64,000 bases of DNA from Ignavibacteria bacterium (GTDB taxonomy: Bacteria > Bacteroidota > Ignavibacteria > OLB7), in contig JACKAE010000001.1 of the NCBI GenBank assembly GCA_020635205.1, positions 930,001 to 994,000 on the forward strand, given 5' to 3'. Below the pieces are notes generated by a model. The model saw only the letters and a program-made list of their open reading frames with translations, made no database searches and was not told the DNA's origin. Positions 25,593 to 34,958 of this stretch are shown here, one piece after another (within the stretch, counting starts at the first letter, position 1; each line of letters starts with the position of its first letter). Both the position numbers and the translations under genes were made by a program.

Positions 25593-25985
25593 CTACGTTG
25601 ATTCGTTGTTATCGAGTGTAGGTGCTGGGCCTGCTTGGTCGGTGATATACTCAATCCGAGCATCTGCCCAGAGGCGCTCCAACTTGTAGAAGTGGCGGGT
25701 CTCGCCGTAGAATACGTGTACAACTACTTCTACGTAGTCCAAGATAATCCAGTGAAGACCTTGCCATCCCTCAGTTTTCCAGGGGCGTACGTCAATCTTC
25801 CCAAGTTCTTCCCGGATATTCTCGGCAACTGCTTTCACCTGAGTATCGTTATCACAGGAACAGATGACAAAGAAGTCTGCGATGTCGGTCAGTTCACCTA
25901 CATCGAGCATCACAATATCGCGTGCCTTCTTCTCCACCATCATTTCGGCGCAGCGGCGTGCAAGTTCTTCGGCTGTATAACTCAC
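25593..25985 (-). CDS. rsfS: Ribosomal silencing factor RsfS (Iojap family)
   Basis: 130 residues. The family pattern is complete: D-V-x-x-L-T-D-I-A-D-F-F-V-I-C-S near 30-45, QVKAVAENIREEL, RPWKTEGWQGLHWIILDYVEVVVHVF and FYKLERLWADA. RsfS binds uL14 and blocks joining of the ribosomal subunits in starved cells. It follows the LytR_C gene, an arrangement I recall from other Chlorobi-type genomes. Confidence 0.95.
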   Translation of the reverse strand: MSYTAEELARRCAEMMVEKKARDIVMLDVGELTDIADFFVICSCDNDTQVKAVAENIREELGKIDVRPWKTEGWQGLHWIILDYVEVVVHVFYGETRHFYKLERLWADARIEYITDQAGPAPTLDNNEST

Positions 25986-26072
25986 GAGACAATGAAAGGT
26001 TCTAAGTGAAAAATTATAGTCAGATATGCCCGAACCGAAGTTACTGGCAGGCCATTCTTTCTCTCTTCTGCA

Positions 26073-26600
26073 TTACTGCATCGGGCGCAATGTAGTATAA
26101 TCGGAACCAACAACCACGGTGGCGCGCACGTAGAGAGAACTATCAATCTCGGTCACTACCCGTTCGGATGGGATGCCGAGGGCATATGCAACTTTCTGTG
26201 CTGAGACTGAGTCGCCAACCCGGTCGATCACCATCGACTGAAATCGAACTTCCTCGGCATTCCCATACTCTGGCACGTCGAACTTTCGTGCCCGCAGAAA
26301 CTCCGAAAACTTTTTTGCTATCCCATCTGCACCGCAAGCATTTACAACGTTTATCTGGATATGCTCGTCGGCGTGAACTCTCATGTGGCGGCGATCTACC
26401 GTTGGGTCAACCTTGGGACGGAAGACATTCCGCTCAAGCAGGCCGTAGCCGAGTGGAATTAACAGCAGAAGGAGAATCGGAACGATAATCCGGAGCCTTC
26501 GCCGTTTTCGGCGTTCAGCGGTTGCTTGTTGTTCAGCCTCCTCCTGTGCCTGGATTTCTCGCAATCGTGGAGGATATGTCCGTCGGGACGGTTCTGCCAT
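26073..26600 (-). CDS. LytR C-terminal domain protein, single membrane anchor
   Basis: 175 residues. A polar N-terminus with many Glu, Gln and Arg is followed by a membrane helix at about 34-52 (RIIVPILLLLLIPLGYGLL), then a LytR_C domain: IQINVVNACGADGIAKKFSEFL, KFDVPEYGN, VIDRVG and VAYALGI, with a final VVVGSDY. LytR_C domains occur in envelope proteins; there is no LCP catalytic domain. Upstream of rsfS. Confidence 0.85.
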   Translation of the reverse strand: MAEPSRRTYPPRLREIQAQEEAEQQATAERRKRRRLRIIVPILLLLLIPLGYGLLERNVFRPKVDPTVDRRHMRVHADEHIQINVVNACGADGIAKKFSEFLRARKFDVPEYGNAEEVRFQSMVIDRVGDSVSAQKVAYALGIPSERVVTEIDSSLYVRATVVVGSDYTTLRPMQ

Positions 26601-26612
26601 TCCGTAGCTCTC

Positions 26613-27542
26613 TTACTTCATGATCTTGTCGGCATACAGTTGGCTCAGCACATCGAACTCTTCTTCGGAAAGGAGTCGTCGGAGCGTGTCCTGTTGCTGG
26701 TTCCAGAAGAAGCGGAGTTCCTCGCGGTTCTGCGCTTCGTTGAGGGCAATAATCGTCTCAGCGGAGGCTACGTAGAGGGGAGTTCCTTCCATGTCGAGAC
26801 GATCTGATGCCGTATCAGGGATTGCGGCCTCTGCCAACATCTGCTGATAGTTCGCCATCCGCTCCTCAGCCTCCCTGCGGAAGAAGGGGAGATTCTTGCC
26901 TCGCACACTTTCCACAGTGCCGTTTGCCAAACTAAGGAGATCAGATACGTAGATCGTTGACTGTACGTGTGGAACAAACTCGGGCCAATATTCGCTGTAG
27001 ATTAGGATAACTGGCGTCGTTGATTCATCGATTCGTTTGATAACCGGGCTACCGTCGGGACGTTCGAAGAGAACCCGAATATTCTTTCCGTGGCCAGTAT
27101 AAACTCTCAGTCCTTGCGACGATGTCAGGTCATTTCCTCCCCCAAAAGTTTCCACAACAAGTTCTGAGGCTCGGTCTCCGGTTAATTCCTCGAGGTCGTA
27201 GATCGTGCTCCAGAGAAGTGTGTCGGTTAGGACAACCTTCCAAGCTCGGGAAGCAGTGTCGAAGCGGTAGATTTCCAGCCGGTCTGCTCGTCCATTTGTA
27301 GGGATCGTTCCCTTTCGATCGATGCTCGTGACAACGTATTCACGTTGTCCGTCATCGTCAAAATCAACGGCAAAGAGTGTGTCTAAGGTGCGGTTTCCAG
27401 AGAAAACAGGTTCGGGGAAGCTCACCTCAAGAGTTCCGGCGGTTGGGTCTTCTCGCAGGTCAGCCTCCTCTTCCTGGCATCCGATTATTAGGAGCAGAAA
27501 CAGAGCGAAGAAGGGAAAAATTCGGTTCTCTCTGGTCATCAT
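26613..27542 (-). CDS. Lipoprotein with FG-GAP/VCBS-like repeats
   Basis: 309 residues. The signal sequence FALFLLLIIGCQEEE has a lipobox cysteine at about residue 22. The mature part has the calcium-loop-like DFDDDGQREYVV at about 65 and ELTGDRASELVVETFGGGND at about 120, reminiscent of FG-GAP repeats in which D-x-D-x-D-G-x-x-[DE] loops bind calcium. The C-terminal 90 residues are helical. Function unknown; co-oriented with the LytR_C gene after 12 bases. Confidence 0.65.
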   Translation of the reverse strand: MMTRENRIFPFFALFLLLIIGCQEEEADLREDPTAGTLEVSFPEPVFSGNRTLDTLFAVDFDDDGQREYVVTSIDRKGTIPTNGRADRLEIYRFDTASRAWKVVLTDTLLWSTIYDLEELTGDRASELVVETFGGGNDLTSSQGLRVYTGHGKNIRVLFERPDGSPVIKRIDESTTPVILIYSEYWPEFVPHVQSTIYVSDLLSLANGTVESVRGKNLPFFRREAEERMANYQQMLAEAAIPDTASDRLDMEGTPLYVASAETIIALNEAQNREELRFFWNQQQDTLRRLLSEEEFDVLSQLYADKIMK

Positions 27543-27550
27543 CCTACTAT

Positions 27551-27606
27551 AAAAAGGCCGGGCAGCCGTCGGCAGTCAATTAGGTCGACTGCGCGAGACC
27601 GCCCGG
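27551..27606 (-). terminator. Probable terminator of the Hc1-like gene
   Basis: On the minus strand an outer CCGGGC/GCCCGG stem and inner GACTGC/GCAGTC stem (imperfect between) are followed by TTTTT (plus-strand A-run 27551-27555). It is 29 bases beyond the stop of the Hc1-like gene and just before the lipoprotein start, so the lipoprotein operon probably has its own promoter or receives readthrough. Confidence 0.75.
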
Positions 27607-27634
27607 AAGAAAAATCGTGCAGTGTTTCTGCTCC

Positions 27635-27826
27635 TTACCCTTGCGAATCCCAACTGCTCTTCATGTCCTGCACCTCACCGCGAATGTCTTGCGCCAGTTG
27701 TCGTAGTTCCTGCATGTGCTTACGCACCCGAACACCTGCTGCCTTATTCTGCTTGTCGTAGAATTTCTGAAAATCCTGTTCAAAGCTGTCGATAAGGTCT
27801 TTGAGCTGTTGATAGCGGTCTGCCAT
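27635..27826 (-). CDS. Histone H1-like protein, Hc1 family
   Basis: 63 residues from ATG 27826; the frame is open 48 codons upstream without a translation signal. The sequence ADRYQQLKDLIDSFEQDFQK followed by NKAAGVRVRKHMQELRQLAQ matches the short Hc1-type proteins of Bacteroidota, which align with the N-terminal part of chlamydial Hc1. It lacks the Lys/Ala-rich tail of eukaryotic H1. It is likely a nucleoid-associated protein, by family. Upstream there is a 20-base duplicated sequence, possibly regulatory. Confidence 0.85.
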   Translation of the reverse strand: MADRYQQLKDLIDSFEQDFQKFYDKQNKAAGVRVRKHMQELRQLAQDIRGEVQDMKSSWDSQG

Positions 27827-27902
27827 GGTTCCCCCGATTAGATTAACGGATACGAAATTACAGCCCAATGCTGCGATCTGGTCATAACAGATAAAACCTA
27901 CC

Positions 27903-27976
27903 TGCGATTCCAGCAAAATTTCGAGTGTTAATATAAGAAAAACCAAAAGCGAAAAGTGCGATTCCAGCAAAATTTC
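27903..27976. repeat. 20-base direct repeat upstream of the Hc1-like gene
   Basis: TGCGATTCCAGCAAAATTTC occurs at 27903-27922 and again, identically, at 27957-27976, spaced 54 bases start to start. It is 77-150 bases upstream of the Hc1-like start codon, in AT-rich DNA, so duplicated promoter or operator sites are possible. Confidence 0.75.
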
Positions 27977-28219
27977 TTTATCGATACTTTTTAAGTAGGA
28001 GCAGGGATAGAAAGAGGATATTCGTCAGTGTTCGGCGTTGTATACCGGTTCGCATCGTGTGTGTGGGGGGGGGGAGGCAGAAACGTTGGAGCCTCAGCTA
28101 AAGGGAAGAATCTGGAACGATTAGAGCCATCTCTGCTTCTCCCCTGTTGCAGGATGTACCCGTTCCACCACTATTGAGACGGGAAGAGTAGTTTGCGTTG
28201 GCTGATAACAAGCCAAGCT

Positions 28220-29575
28220 ATGCGAGACCACCTACAACAATCGAAGGATCGTGAGAGTGGAGAAGTTTCTTCAGTCGCTACCTTAACGCCGAGACAAATC
28301 TTCAGATTCTGGAGTCCGCTTGCCGCTACTTGGTTGATGATGTCGGTGGAGGGACCAATTTTAACTGCCGTGATTGCCCGGTTGCCTCACCAAGAGCCAA
28401 ACCTTGCAGCCTACGGCGTTGCATTTCACATCGCTCTCTTTATCGAAGCACCGATCATCATGATTCTGAGTGCTGCCACAGCTTTGGTGAAAGATCGCGA
28501 TTCATTCCAAAAACTTCGGAACTACACCTACACGCTGAACGGGGTACTCACGCTGTTGATGGTTCTACTCGCACTCCCTCCACTCTTCTTTCCATTTGCC
28601 AGAAATCTGTTGGGGCTTACTCCGGAGGTTGCGGAGCTTGCCCACATCGGAATGATGTTGATGACTCCGTGGCCGGCAGCTATCGGATTTCGCCGCTTCT
28701 ACCAAGGAATACTGATCCGCGATGGCTTGACCCGGCGGGTGGCGTGGGGGACGATGATTCGCCTCTCCTCAATGGCCTGTGCCGCCTTTCTCTTCTGGAA
28801 AGGTTTTCACGTCGAGGGGATTGTTGTCGGTGCAGCATCACTTTCGGTTGCCGTAATTGCCGAGGCAATTGCCGCTCGATTTATGGTGAGCCGTAGCATG
28901 AAACAGTTGCTCGTAGTGGAGCCGAAGGGGAGTCCGCTGAGCTACAGTGAGATTACCCGCTTCTACCTTCCTTTAGCTCTCACTTCAATCATCGGCTTAG
29001 GTGCGCCCCCGATGGTTACCCTCTTTATGGGGCGAAGCCTAATGTCGATTGAATCGCTCGCTGTCTGGCCAGTACTAACCGGGTTTGTCTTCCTCTTCCG
29101 TGGAATCGGGCTTGCGTGGCAGGAGGTGGTGATTACCCTAATTGGCGAGGACTTTGAAGGGTATCGTCCACTGAAGAATTTTACGACGGTAATTAGCCTT
29201 TCCACAATCGGGGCGATCTCTTTAGTCGCCTTCACTCCAGTTGCCTCAATCTGGTTTGAGAACGTCGCCGGACTGAAGCCCGAGCTTGCGGCGTTTGCAA
29301 TGCTTCCGTTGCAGATCATGGTCTTGCTTCCCGGCACATCTTCTCTCCTCTCGTTCCAGCGTGGAGTGCTTGTTTCGGCTGGGGAGACCGCACAGATTTC
29401 CATCACAACAGCAATTGAAGTTGCGTTGATTATCCTGATGCTTCTCCTGCTGATTCCTCTGTTAAATATGGTTGGCGCAATTGCCGCCGCAATTGCTGTG
29501 ACGGTCGGTCGGTTGATGGCAAATGGCTACATCACAATTCCCTATATGAAGGTAGTGCGGAGGAGGGTGGGGTAG
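28220..29575 (+). CDS. MATE/ANK-like (MOP superfamily) integral membrane transporter
   Basis: 451 residues from ATG 28220; a TTG at 28193 with GGGAAGAG before it is an alternative start. About twelve membrane helices are present. An N-terminal FRFWSPLAATWLMMSVEGPIL and a repeat-like second half starting TRFYLPLALTSIIGLGAPPM give the internal two-fold plan of MATE/MOP transporters, each half starting with a [FY]-[WY]-x-PL-A motif. The overall look is closest to ANKH-like (progressive ankylosis) members. Substrate unknown. It is isolated between two minus-strand operons. Confidence 0.72.
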   Translation: MRDHLQQSKDRESGEVSSVATLTPRQIFRFWSPLAATWLMMSVEGPILTAVIARLPHQEPNLAAYGVAFHIALFIEAPIIMILSAATALVKDRDSFQKLRNYTYTLNGVLTLLMVLLALPPLFFPFARNLLGLTPEVAELAHIGMMLMTPWPAAIGFRRFYQGILIRDGLTRRVAWGTMIRLSSMACAAFLFWKGFHVEGIVVGAASLSVAVIAEAIAARFMVSRSMKQLLVVEPKGSPLSYSEITRFYLPLALTSIIGLGAPPMVTLFMGRSLMSIESLAVWPVLTGFVFLFRGIGLAWQEVVITLIGEDFEGYRPLKNFTTVISLSTIGAISLVAFTPVASIWFENVAGLKPELAAFAMLPLQIMVLLPGTSSLLSFQRGVLVSAGETAQISITTAIEVALIILMLLLLIPLLNMVGAIAAAIAVTVGRLMANGYITIPYMKVVRRRVG

Positions 29576-29631
29576 TTCGGTTTTGGATTGTGGAATTCGG
29601 ATTGAGGATTGTGCTTGTCTGCTGTTAAAGT

Positions 29632-30624
29632 TCAAGGTGTCGTGAGCTGAACGCTGTAGATGTCGTACTTCCCCTTTGTTGTATCACCACCTCGGTTTGA
29701 TGCAAAGTACATCCCCTTTCCGTCCGGCGTGACGATGAAGCTTCGTTCATCGGCTTCAGTATTTATTGGGTAGCCAAGGTTCAACGGATCTCCCCAGCTT
29801 CCATCCCCTTTCTTGAACGAAACGTAGAGATCTTTCCCTCCATATCCACCGGGACGATCAGAGCAGAAGTAGAGAATTGAGTCTCCTTGCAGGATAAACG
29901 GAGTGTCTTCGTTTGAGCCGGAGTTGATAGCACTATTTAGCCGTATTGGAATTCCCCACGTACCCTTTTCACTTGCTTTACTTACCATAATATCGGAGTC
30001 ATCTCTCTCCGCTAAGTGAGCCTCGAGTCCCCCGGAATTAGGAATGCTTCCGGCATTGCTGGTAAAATAGAGAGTGTTGCCGTCATAGGAGAGCACTGGC
30101 GAACTTTCCCAAGAAACGCTGTTTGTTGCGTCGATGTTAACTGAAGTGGCTGTGGCTGTACCATACCCTTCAATTTCGTAGAGATCGCACGAGCCCTTCC
30201 CGTCGGTAAGGTTGCAGGCCACAAAAACTACCCGGCTACCATCCCCTGCAAAAGTAATCCCACCAATTCTTCTATCGGGTGGAGAGAACCGTTCCAGTGG
30301 AATCTGAAAGTTGGGAGAAGTAAACGAGCCAACTTCCGAACGGTAAATATCAAACGTATTGTTTCCTCCGCGGCTGAGGTAGAACCAAACCCCATTGGGA
30401 CCGAACTGCGGTCCGTACTCATCTTTGGCTGTATTCATCGGATAGCCGAGATTCTGAACAGAAACCTTTGCGCTCGATGGAAATTGATAGATAGGCGCTT
30501 TGATTACGGTGAATTGGTTTACCGGATCTCTTTTGCTGACTCCTTCACTGGAACCACACCCTTGTGAAGAGAAGGGGAGAAGAGCTATCAGCCAAAGAAA
30601 TAGTAGAGGTCGAGTTGTGCTCAT
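29632..30624 (-). CDS. Lipoprotein with PD40 (TolB-like) beta-propeller repeats
   Basis: 330 residues from ATG 30624, chosen for GAGGT at proper spacing and because a signal peptide with lipobox SSQGC follows at once. The propeller repeats are of the PD40 type: YGPQFGPNGVWFYLSR, SSPVLSYDGNTLYFTSN, TPFILQGDSILYFCSDRPGG and DERSFIVTPDGKGMYFASNR, with KDLYVSF and KYDIYSV closing strands. Such proteins are often periplasmic or outer-membrane-associated partners of OmpA-type proteins. Ligand unknown. Last gene of a three-gene minus-strand cluster. Confidence 0.85.
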   Translation of the reverse strand: MSTTRPLLFLWLIALLPFSSQGCGSSEGVSKRDPVNQFTVIKAPIYQFPSSAKVSVQNLGYPMNTAKDEYGPQFGPNGVWFYLSRGGNNTFDIYRSEVGSFTSPNFQIPLERFSPPDRRIGGITFAGDGSRVVFVACNLTDGKGSCDLYEIEGYGTATATSVNIDATNSVSWESSPVLSYDGNTLYFTSNAGSIPNSGGLEAHLAERDDSDIMVSKASEKGTWGIPIRLNSAINSGSNEDTPFILQGDSILYFCSDRPGGYGGKDLYVSFKKGDGSWGDPLNLGYPINTEADERSFIVTPDGKGMYFASNRGGDTTKGKYDIYSVQLTTP

Positions 30625-30648
30625 ATCGATACCTCGCAATTCATTCAG

Positions 30649-32844
30649 TTATTTGACAACGACAAACTGAGAGTGGAACACTTGTGCCGATCCTTTCTCT
30701 GACAATCGTACAGCATAAACCGCTGAGGGGAGATTGTCAACCGAGATCGTAACCTTGCCCCCCTCGCTCCAAACATCTTGTTGAAGAATTTCTTCTCCGG
30801 TAGTTGCCGTGAGGATCAGAGTATAGTTCATCTGTTGAGGTGGTAGTCCAGAAACGGTCATTGTTCCCGAAGTGGGGTTCGGATAGCTCTGTAGTGAGGT
30901 CGGTGCAGGAGCTTCTCTCACCGAGAGGAGAGAACGTTCCGCGTGGAGCAGTCCGCCCGATGAGGTTCCTGCCCACAGTCCATACTCGTTAATGTAGGAG
31001 AGCGTTGTATAAAGTTTTCCGAGTTGATCGGCATTCCGTTGCCATGTCTCTCCCCCATCATCGGTTACCCACACCTCTGTTGGAACGGTAGCAATACCGT
31101 GGTTGCGATCCAGGAAGTGCATCGAGTAGAAGTAGGTAATGCGTGGGTAGAGTTGATGCCAGCTTTGCCCTCCATCGGTTGTTCGCATGATGCCGTACTG
31201 GTTGGGGATAACCCAACCGACCATTGGGTCAACAAACTGAATGGCGTTTAGTGGTCGAGCATTTGTATTAGTGAATATTGTCACTTGCGAGAAGGTGCTG
31301 CCTCCGTCAGTTGAGAGGAGGGCATAACCTTCTGTTGTGCTGATCCATACCGAGTCGGGAGAAGAGGCTGAAACGTCAGTAAACTCAGTGTCGAATTTGT
31401 AGAGTTCCCGTAGCTCCCAAAAATCACCTCCATTCTTTGTTCGCATCAGCAACCCTTTTTTTGTGATTGCATATCCGTGAAGTCGATCAGCAAAGCTGAT
31501 AGCAATAAACTCTTGTGGTGTGATTGTTCCGCTGCTTTGTATTTCCCAGGTTTTTCCACTATCGCTGGAGTGGTAGATCGTATTTCCATAGCCGATCATC
31601 CAAGCCTGTTCTTCAACCCTTTCCAGACCATAGATAGAATACCATATTGATGATCTATCGTCAACTTCCCAGGTTTGTCCTCCATCGGTTGTTCGAAACA
31701 TAGAGGAACGATATGTGGGTTGATAAATAGAAGACATCAAACCATTGTTTCGATCGAAGAAGCAGAGACCAGTCGGTTCTGGTCGATTAGATGGAAAGCG
31801 GGGTTGCCAAGAAACTCCATCGTCATCACTTGTTAGAAGCTGTCCGAACTTGCCAGTCATCCAGAGTCGGCCTTTGACGGCCGTCAGTCCCTCTGCTACA
31901 ATGTAGTTCGGATCGTTAATATCCATATGATTCCACGTCCTTCCGCTGTCAACTGATATAAGAGGAAGGCCATTACCATATACTGCAATTGTTCCTTCAA
32001 ACAGACTCAACTTCCTGTGGTTGCTACTGAAGTTGAAAGTTGACAGGCTAATCCAGGTTACACCGCTATCAGTACTCTGAAGAAAATGTATACCATCTCC
32101 CGCTGCATAAAGCAACCCATCCTCAGTTGCTACAATGCCAGCTATGAGTTTCGATTCAACCTTCTCGCGATTAATTTTTTCCCAGGTCAGACCACCATCA
32201 GAAGTTCGGTGAATATCACCGTTCTCTCGTCCAGCAACCCAAGTCAGTGTATCGATAAAGCAGGTGGAGTAGGGATAGAGATAACTTGGCAATATCCTTC
32301 CTGTCTCCAGCCACGTTACGCCCCCATCAAGTGTTCGATAAACGGTGTCGGTGTAGCTTATGGCGTATCCGTTTACTTCGTCGAGGAAGGCAATTTGGAT
32401 AATAGCTTTCTCGCGTAAGTCTTCAGGACTTTGCCAGGTGGCCCCTTGATCTGTTGTCATTAAGATGTTTGTGTCGCCAGTTGGCAGCCACGCCCTGTTG
32501 TCCCCGTGCGGTACAATGTCGATAAAATCCCACCGTGCTCCACTCCTAAGTGTTTCCCACGATGTTCCTCTATCGGTTGTTCGCAATATCGTTCCAGACA
32601 TGCCAGCCATAATTCCAACCTGTTCGTTGAAAAAGTGGATGCCTTTCATTGTATGAGGAGTTGGCTCGGCAAATTTCCACTCCCAGTGAAGTTCTGGGAT
32701 ATCAGTTTGCGAAAAAAGTGGATCGCTATAGATGAAAGTGGAGAGGAGAAGAGTTGGTATCAGTACAACTTTTACAAGAGAACTCAGTGTGGATAGCAAG
32801 TCTGTACTCTTTTGTTCTGTTTGAACGAAGAATAAGTATCTCAT
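30649..32844 (-). CDS. Secreted BNR/YCF48-repeat protein with T9SS sorting domain
   Basis: 731 residues from ATG 32844; upstream ATGs are in frame but give no better signal. The body is about twelve propeller repeats with S/T-x-D-x-G-x-T-W motifs (TTDRGTSWE, TTDQGATWQ, TLDGGVTWLE, SVDSGRTWNH, SSDSGKTWE, STDGGSTF, TTDGGQSWH), characteristic of BNR/sortilin and YCF48 propellers. The last 80 residues are a type A T9SS domain: SYPNPTSGTMTVSGL, a middle [LI]-T-A-T-T-G-E-E-I and a final SQFVVVK. So it is predicted to be exported across the outer membrane and anchored or released there. Paralogue of the upstream gene. Confidence 0.88.
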   Translation of the reverse strand: MRYLFFVQTEQKSTDLLSTLSSLVKVVLIPTLLLSTFIYSDPLFSQTDIPELHWEWKFAEPTPHTMKGIHFFNEQVGIMAGMSGTILRTTDRGTSWETLRSGARWDFIDIVPHGDNRAWLPTGDTNILMTTDQGATWQSPEDLREKAIIQIAFLDEVNGYAISYTDTVYRTLDGGVTWLETGRILPSYLYPYSTCFIDTLTWVAGRENGDIHRTSDGGLTWEKINREKVESKLIAGIVATEDGLLYAAGDGIHFLQSTDSGVTWISLSTFNFSSNHRKLSLFEGTIAVYGNGLPLISVDSGRTWNHMDINDPNYIVAEGLTAVKGRLWMTGKFGQLLTSDDDGVSWQPRFPSNRPEPTGLCFFDRNNGLMSSIYQPTYRSSMFRTTDGGQTWEVDDRSSIWYSIYGLERVEEQAWMIGYGNTIYHSSDSGKTWEIQSSGTITPQEFIAISFADRLHGYAITKKGLLMRTKNGGDFWELRELYKFDTEFTDVSASSPDSVWISTTEGYALLSTDGGSTFSQVTIFTNTNARPLNAIQFVDPMVGWVIPNQYGIMRTTDGGQSWHQLYPRITYFYSMHFLDRNHGIATVPTEVWVTDDGGETWQRNADQLGKLYTTLSYINEYGLWAGTSSGGLLHAERSLLSVREAPAPTSLQSYPNPTSGTMTVSGLPPQQMNYTLILTATTGEEILQQDVWSEGGKVTISVDNLPSAVYAVRLSEKGSAQVFHSQFVVVK

Positions 32845-32913
32845 AGTTAGCATTGATGTAGAGTCTGTAGGGCTATGATTTAGAGATGTAGGTGGCAATG
32901 AGTGGATTTCTCT

Positions 32914-34812
32914 CTACCGAAGGTCAAGGTGTTCTTGCCTCTTAACTGTACTCTCAACTGAGAGTATGGCTGTATTGTAGCGGTAGATGTATTGCCCGTA
33001 TAAGTATAAATCGGAACCATTCATTAGCATTTGGTATGTCCACACTGCGTGATCACTATTCTCGATAAGCATAGTGTCAGGCAATCCTTCAACTATCGGA
33101 GACCAAGAACCATTTTGGTAGGCATATACCATGGTTGACATCGGCTGTGTACCACTTATTGGATCTATACTGCGGGTACTTGTGTAGAAACGGCCTTGGT
33201 TGTGAATCGTGTTGACGGCAGACATGTCGGGGATGTCAAATGCTATACTGTCCCAATTCTCTCCTGAGTTATGGGAATAGTAAAGCATGTTGATGCCAGT
33301 TGCTGTAACAACCCCGTCGTGGTAGTGGAGGCTACCGTACAAGTGAAATTGAACGTCCAGGTCTATTTCTGTCCACGTCTCTCCCACGTCAGTTGAACGC
33401 CACAGGGCACTGCTACCGGTTCCAGTAGAGAATCGTCCGAGGAGAACAGAGTCGACAGCCAAAAGCTGGGTAAGCTGTCCGTTCACTTCCTCAGCAGGAA
33501 TAGGCGTCCAAGTTGCCCCTTCGTCACTTGATCGATAGAGCTTCTCAGTAATAAGCCATTCTCCAACTCTAATAGGTAGCCCGGGGGCAGTGCTCTGTTC
33601 AAATTGTTCCCAGTAGTTATTGGTTGTGGAGTTGATACCCCTGCCCAAAACATACATCTGACCGTTGCCAAGATTTGACAGAGATGGTTGAGGCGAAGAG
33701 ACTGAAATTGGTAGGCGTAATCTCATCAACTGATCATTCGGGCCAAGCGAAAAGATTCCGTTGTTAGCCGTAACCCACAGAGTATCTTGATCGAAGAGCA
33801 TACTCGTTTGTATGACCTTGTATTCATCGATCAAACCACTTCCAGGCTTTACAATTCCTGTTTGATACCAATCAAATCGTTTTGCTTGATTAGAGAAGGT
33901 CTCTGTACGTAAAACTCCATGTGATTCCGACCCAACAAGCAGCAAGCTGTTTTGTGCATAGGCTGTTATCGGAACAACTCCGTCTCCAAGAATGGTATCC
34001 CAGCTCTGCCCTAAATCTTTACTCCGTAACAGACCGGGTTTGTCGAAGAGATAAAGGTCGTCGTTGAGGACAACGGCATCTTCAACATCTCTAAACCATG
34101 CTTCCCCCTGTGCCTGCCAAGATTTTCCACTATCAACAGAAATATGCAAATACCATGAGTTGAAGGCGATGAGGGTATCTCCTTTGGCCACCATAGGAGT
34201 CACTAACTTACTCGGAGAATGCTTGGGAAGTGCTCCACCTTCCACCCAAGTTTCACCATCATCAGTTGAGATAAAGACTCCGTTGGCAGAGGTGAAAAGC
34301 CGATTCCCGAGGCGAATAATTCTTGAGGGAATTCCCCCCGGCGTTTGCGTTCCATGCCACGTCTTCCCTTTATCAGTAGAACGATGTCTGCCGAGAATAA
34401 TCAGATCTCCTTCCACAAAAATGTTATAGGGGTATTGTGGAACTCCTCCCAATAATGCTACCAAAGCCCACGATTGACCGTCATCGTCAGAGCGTATCAA
34501 GCGTCCTTGCGTAGAGTGTGCCCAGAAGGTTCCGTCGACAAATGTTATTGCTCGGACACCGTAACCAGAGGTGTTAGATGCCCCACCTGTTAATGAGTCG
34601 ACAAGTTCCCAAGAGTTCCCTTGGTCGGTTGATCGAAAGATGCCGTATAAGTTGGTTCCGGCAAGGATTGTTCCGGTTTCAGGGTTGTAGTTGAAGCAAG
34701 TGACAGAGCCAGCCATCGGCATTGGCATCAATTGCCAGCTTTGCGCTGTTGTGTCAGCAGAAGTAGAGAGAAAAAAGAATATTCCAGTAAGTAGGCAAAA
34801 AAGTCTGAGCAT
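32914..34812 (-). CDS. Secreted BNR/YCF48-like propeller protein lacking a sorting domain
   Basis: 632 residues with a signal peptide (LTGIFFFLSTSADTTAQ). Repeats include RSTDQGNSWE, RSDDDGQSWA, RSTDKGKTWH, STDDGETWVE, SVDSGKSWQ, SSDEGATWT and RSTDVGETWTE, as in the downstream paralogue. The protein stops at VKRQEHLDLR without the expected C-terminal sorting domain, and there is no room for a lost one: the next gene's frame opens 15 bases away. It may stay periplasmic, or be anchored through a partner. Confidence 0.82.
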   Translation of the reverse strand: MLRLFCLLTGIFFFLSTSADTTAQSWQLMPMPMAGSVTCFNYNPETGTILAGTNLYGIFRSTDQGNSWELVDSLTGGASNTSGYGVRAITFVDGTFWAHSTQGRLIRSDDDGQSWALVALLGGVPQYPYNIFVEGDLIILGRHRSTDKGKTWHGTQTPGGIPSRIIRLGNRLFTSANGVFISTDDGETWVEGGALPKHSPSKLVTPMVAKGDTLIAFNSWYLHISVDSGKSWQAQGEAWFRDVEDAVVLNDDLYLFDKPGLLRSKDLGQSWDTILGDGVVPITAYAQNSLLLVGSESHGVLRTETFSNQAKRFDWYQTGIVKPGSGLIDEYKVIQTSMLFDQDTLWVTANNGIFSLGPNDQLMRLRLPISVSSPQPSLSNLGNGQMYVLGRGINSTTNNYWEQFEQSTAPGLPIRVGEWLITEKLYRSSDEGATWTPIPAEEVNGQLTQLLAVDSVLLGRFSTGTGSSALWRSTDVGETWTEIDLDVQFHLYGSLHYHDGVVTATGINMLYYSHNSGENWDSIAFDIPDMSAVNTIHNQGRFYTSTRSIDPISGTQPMSTMVYAYQNGSWSPIVEGLPDTMLIENSDHAVWTYQMLMNGSDLYLYGQYIYRYNTAILSVESTVKRQEHLDLR

Positions 34813-34958
34813 AGTGATTTTTTTAATAGTGAGAGTGCACGGTAATTTACGCGATTTTCGGTTATACCAGACTTTGCGGTTCTTCTCTGTAACTTGAAGA
34901 ATGATATTTTTCTATCTCCTACTAAGCCGACCAGCAACGATTTCTGTACGATACTTTC

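Noticed and set aside
28060..28080. Run of about ten G (GTGTGTGGGGGGGGGG) as a possible phase-variation tract
   Set aside because: It lies outside any gene, more than 100 bases before the transporter start, and no promoter spacing argument can be made from one sequence.
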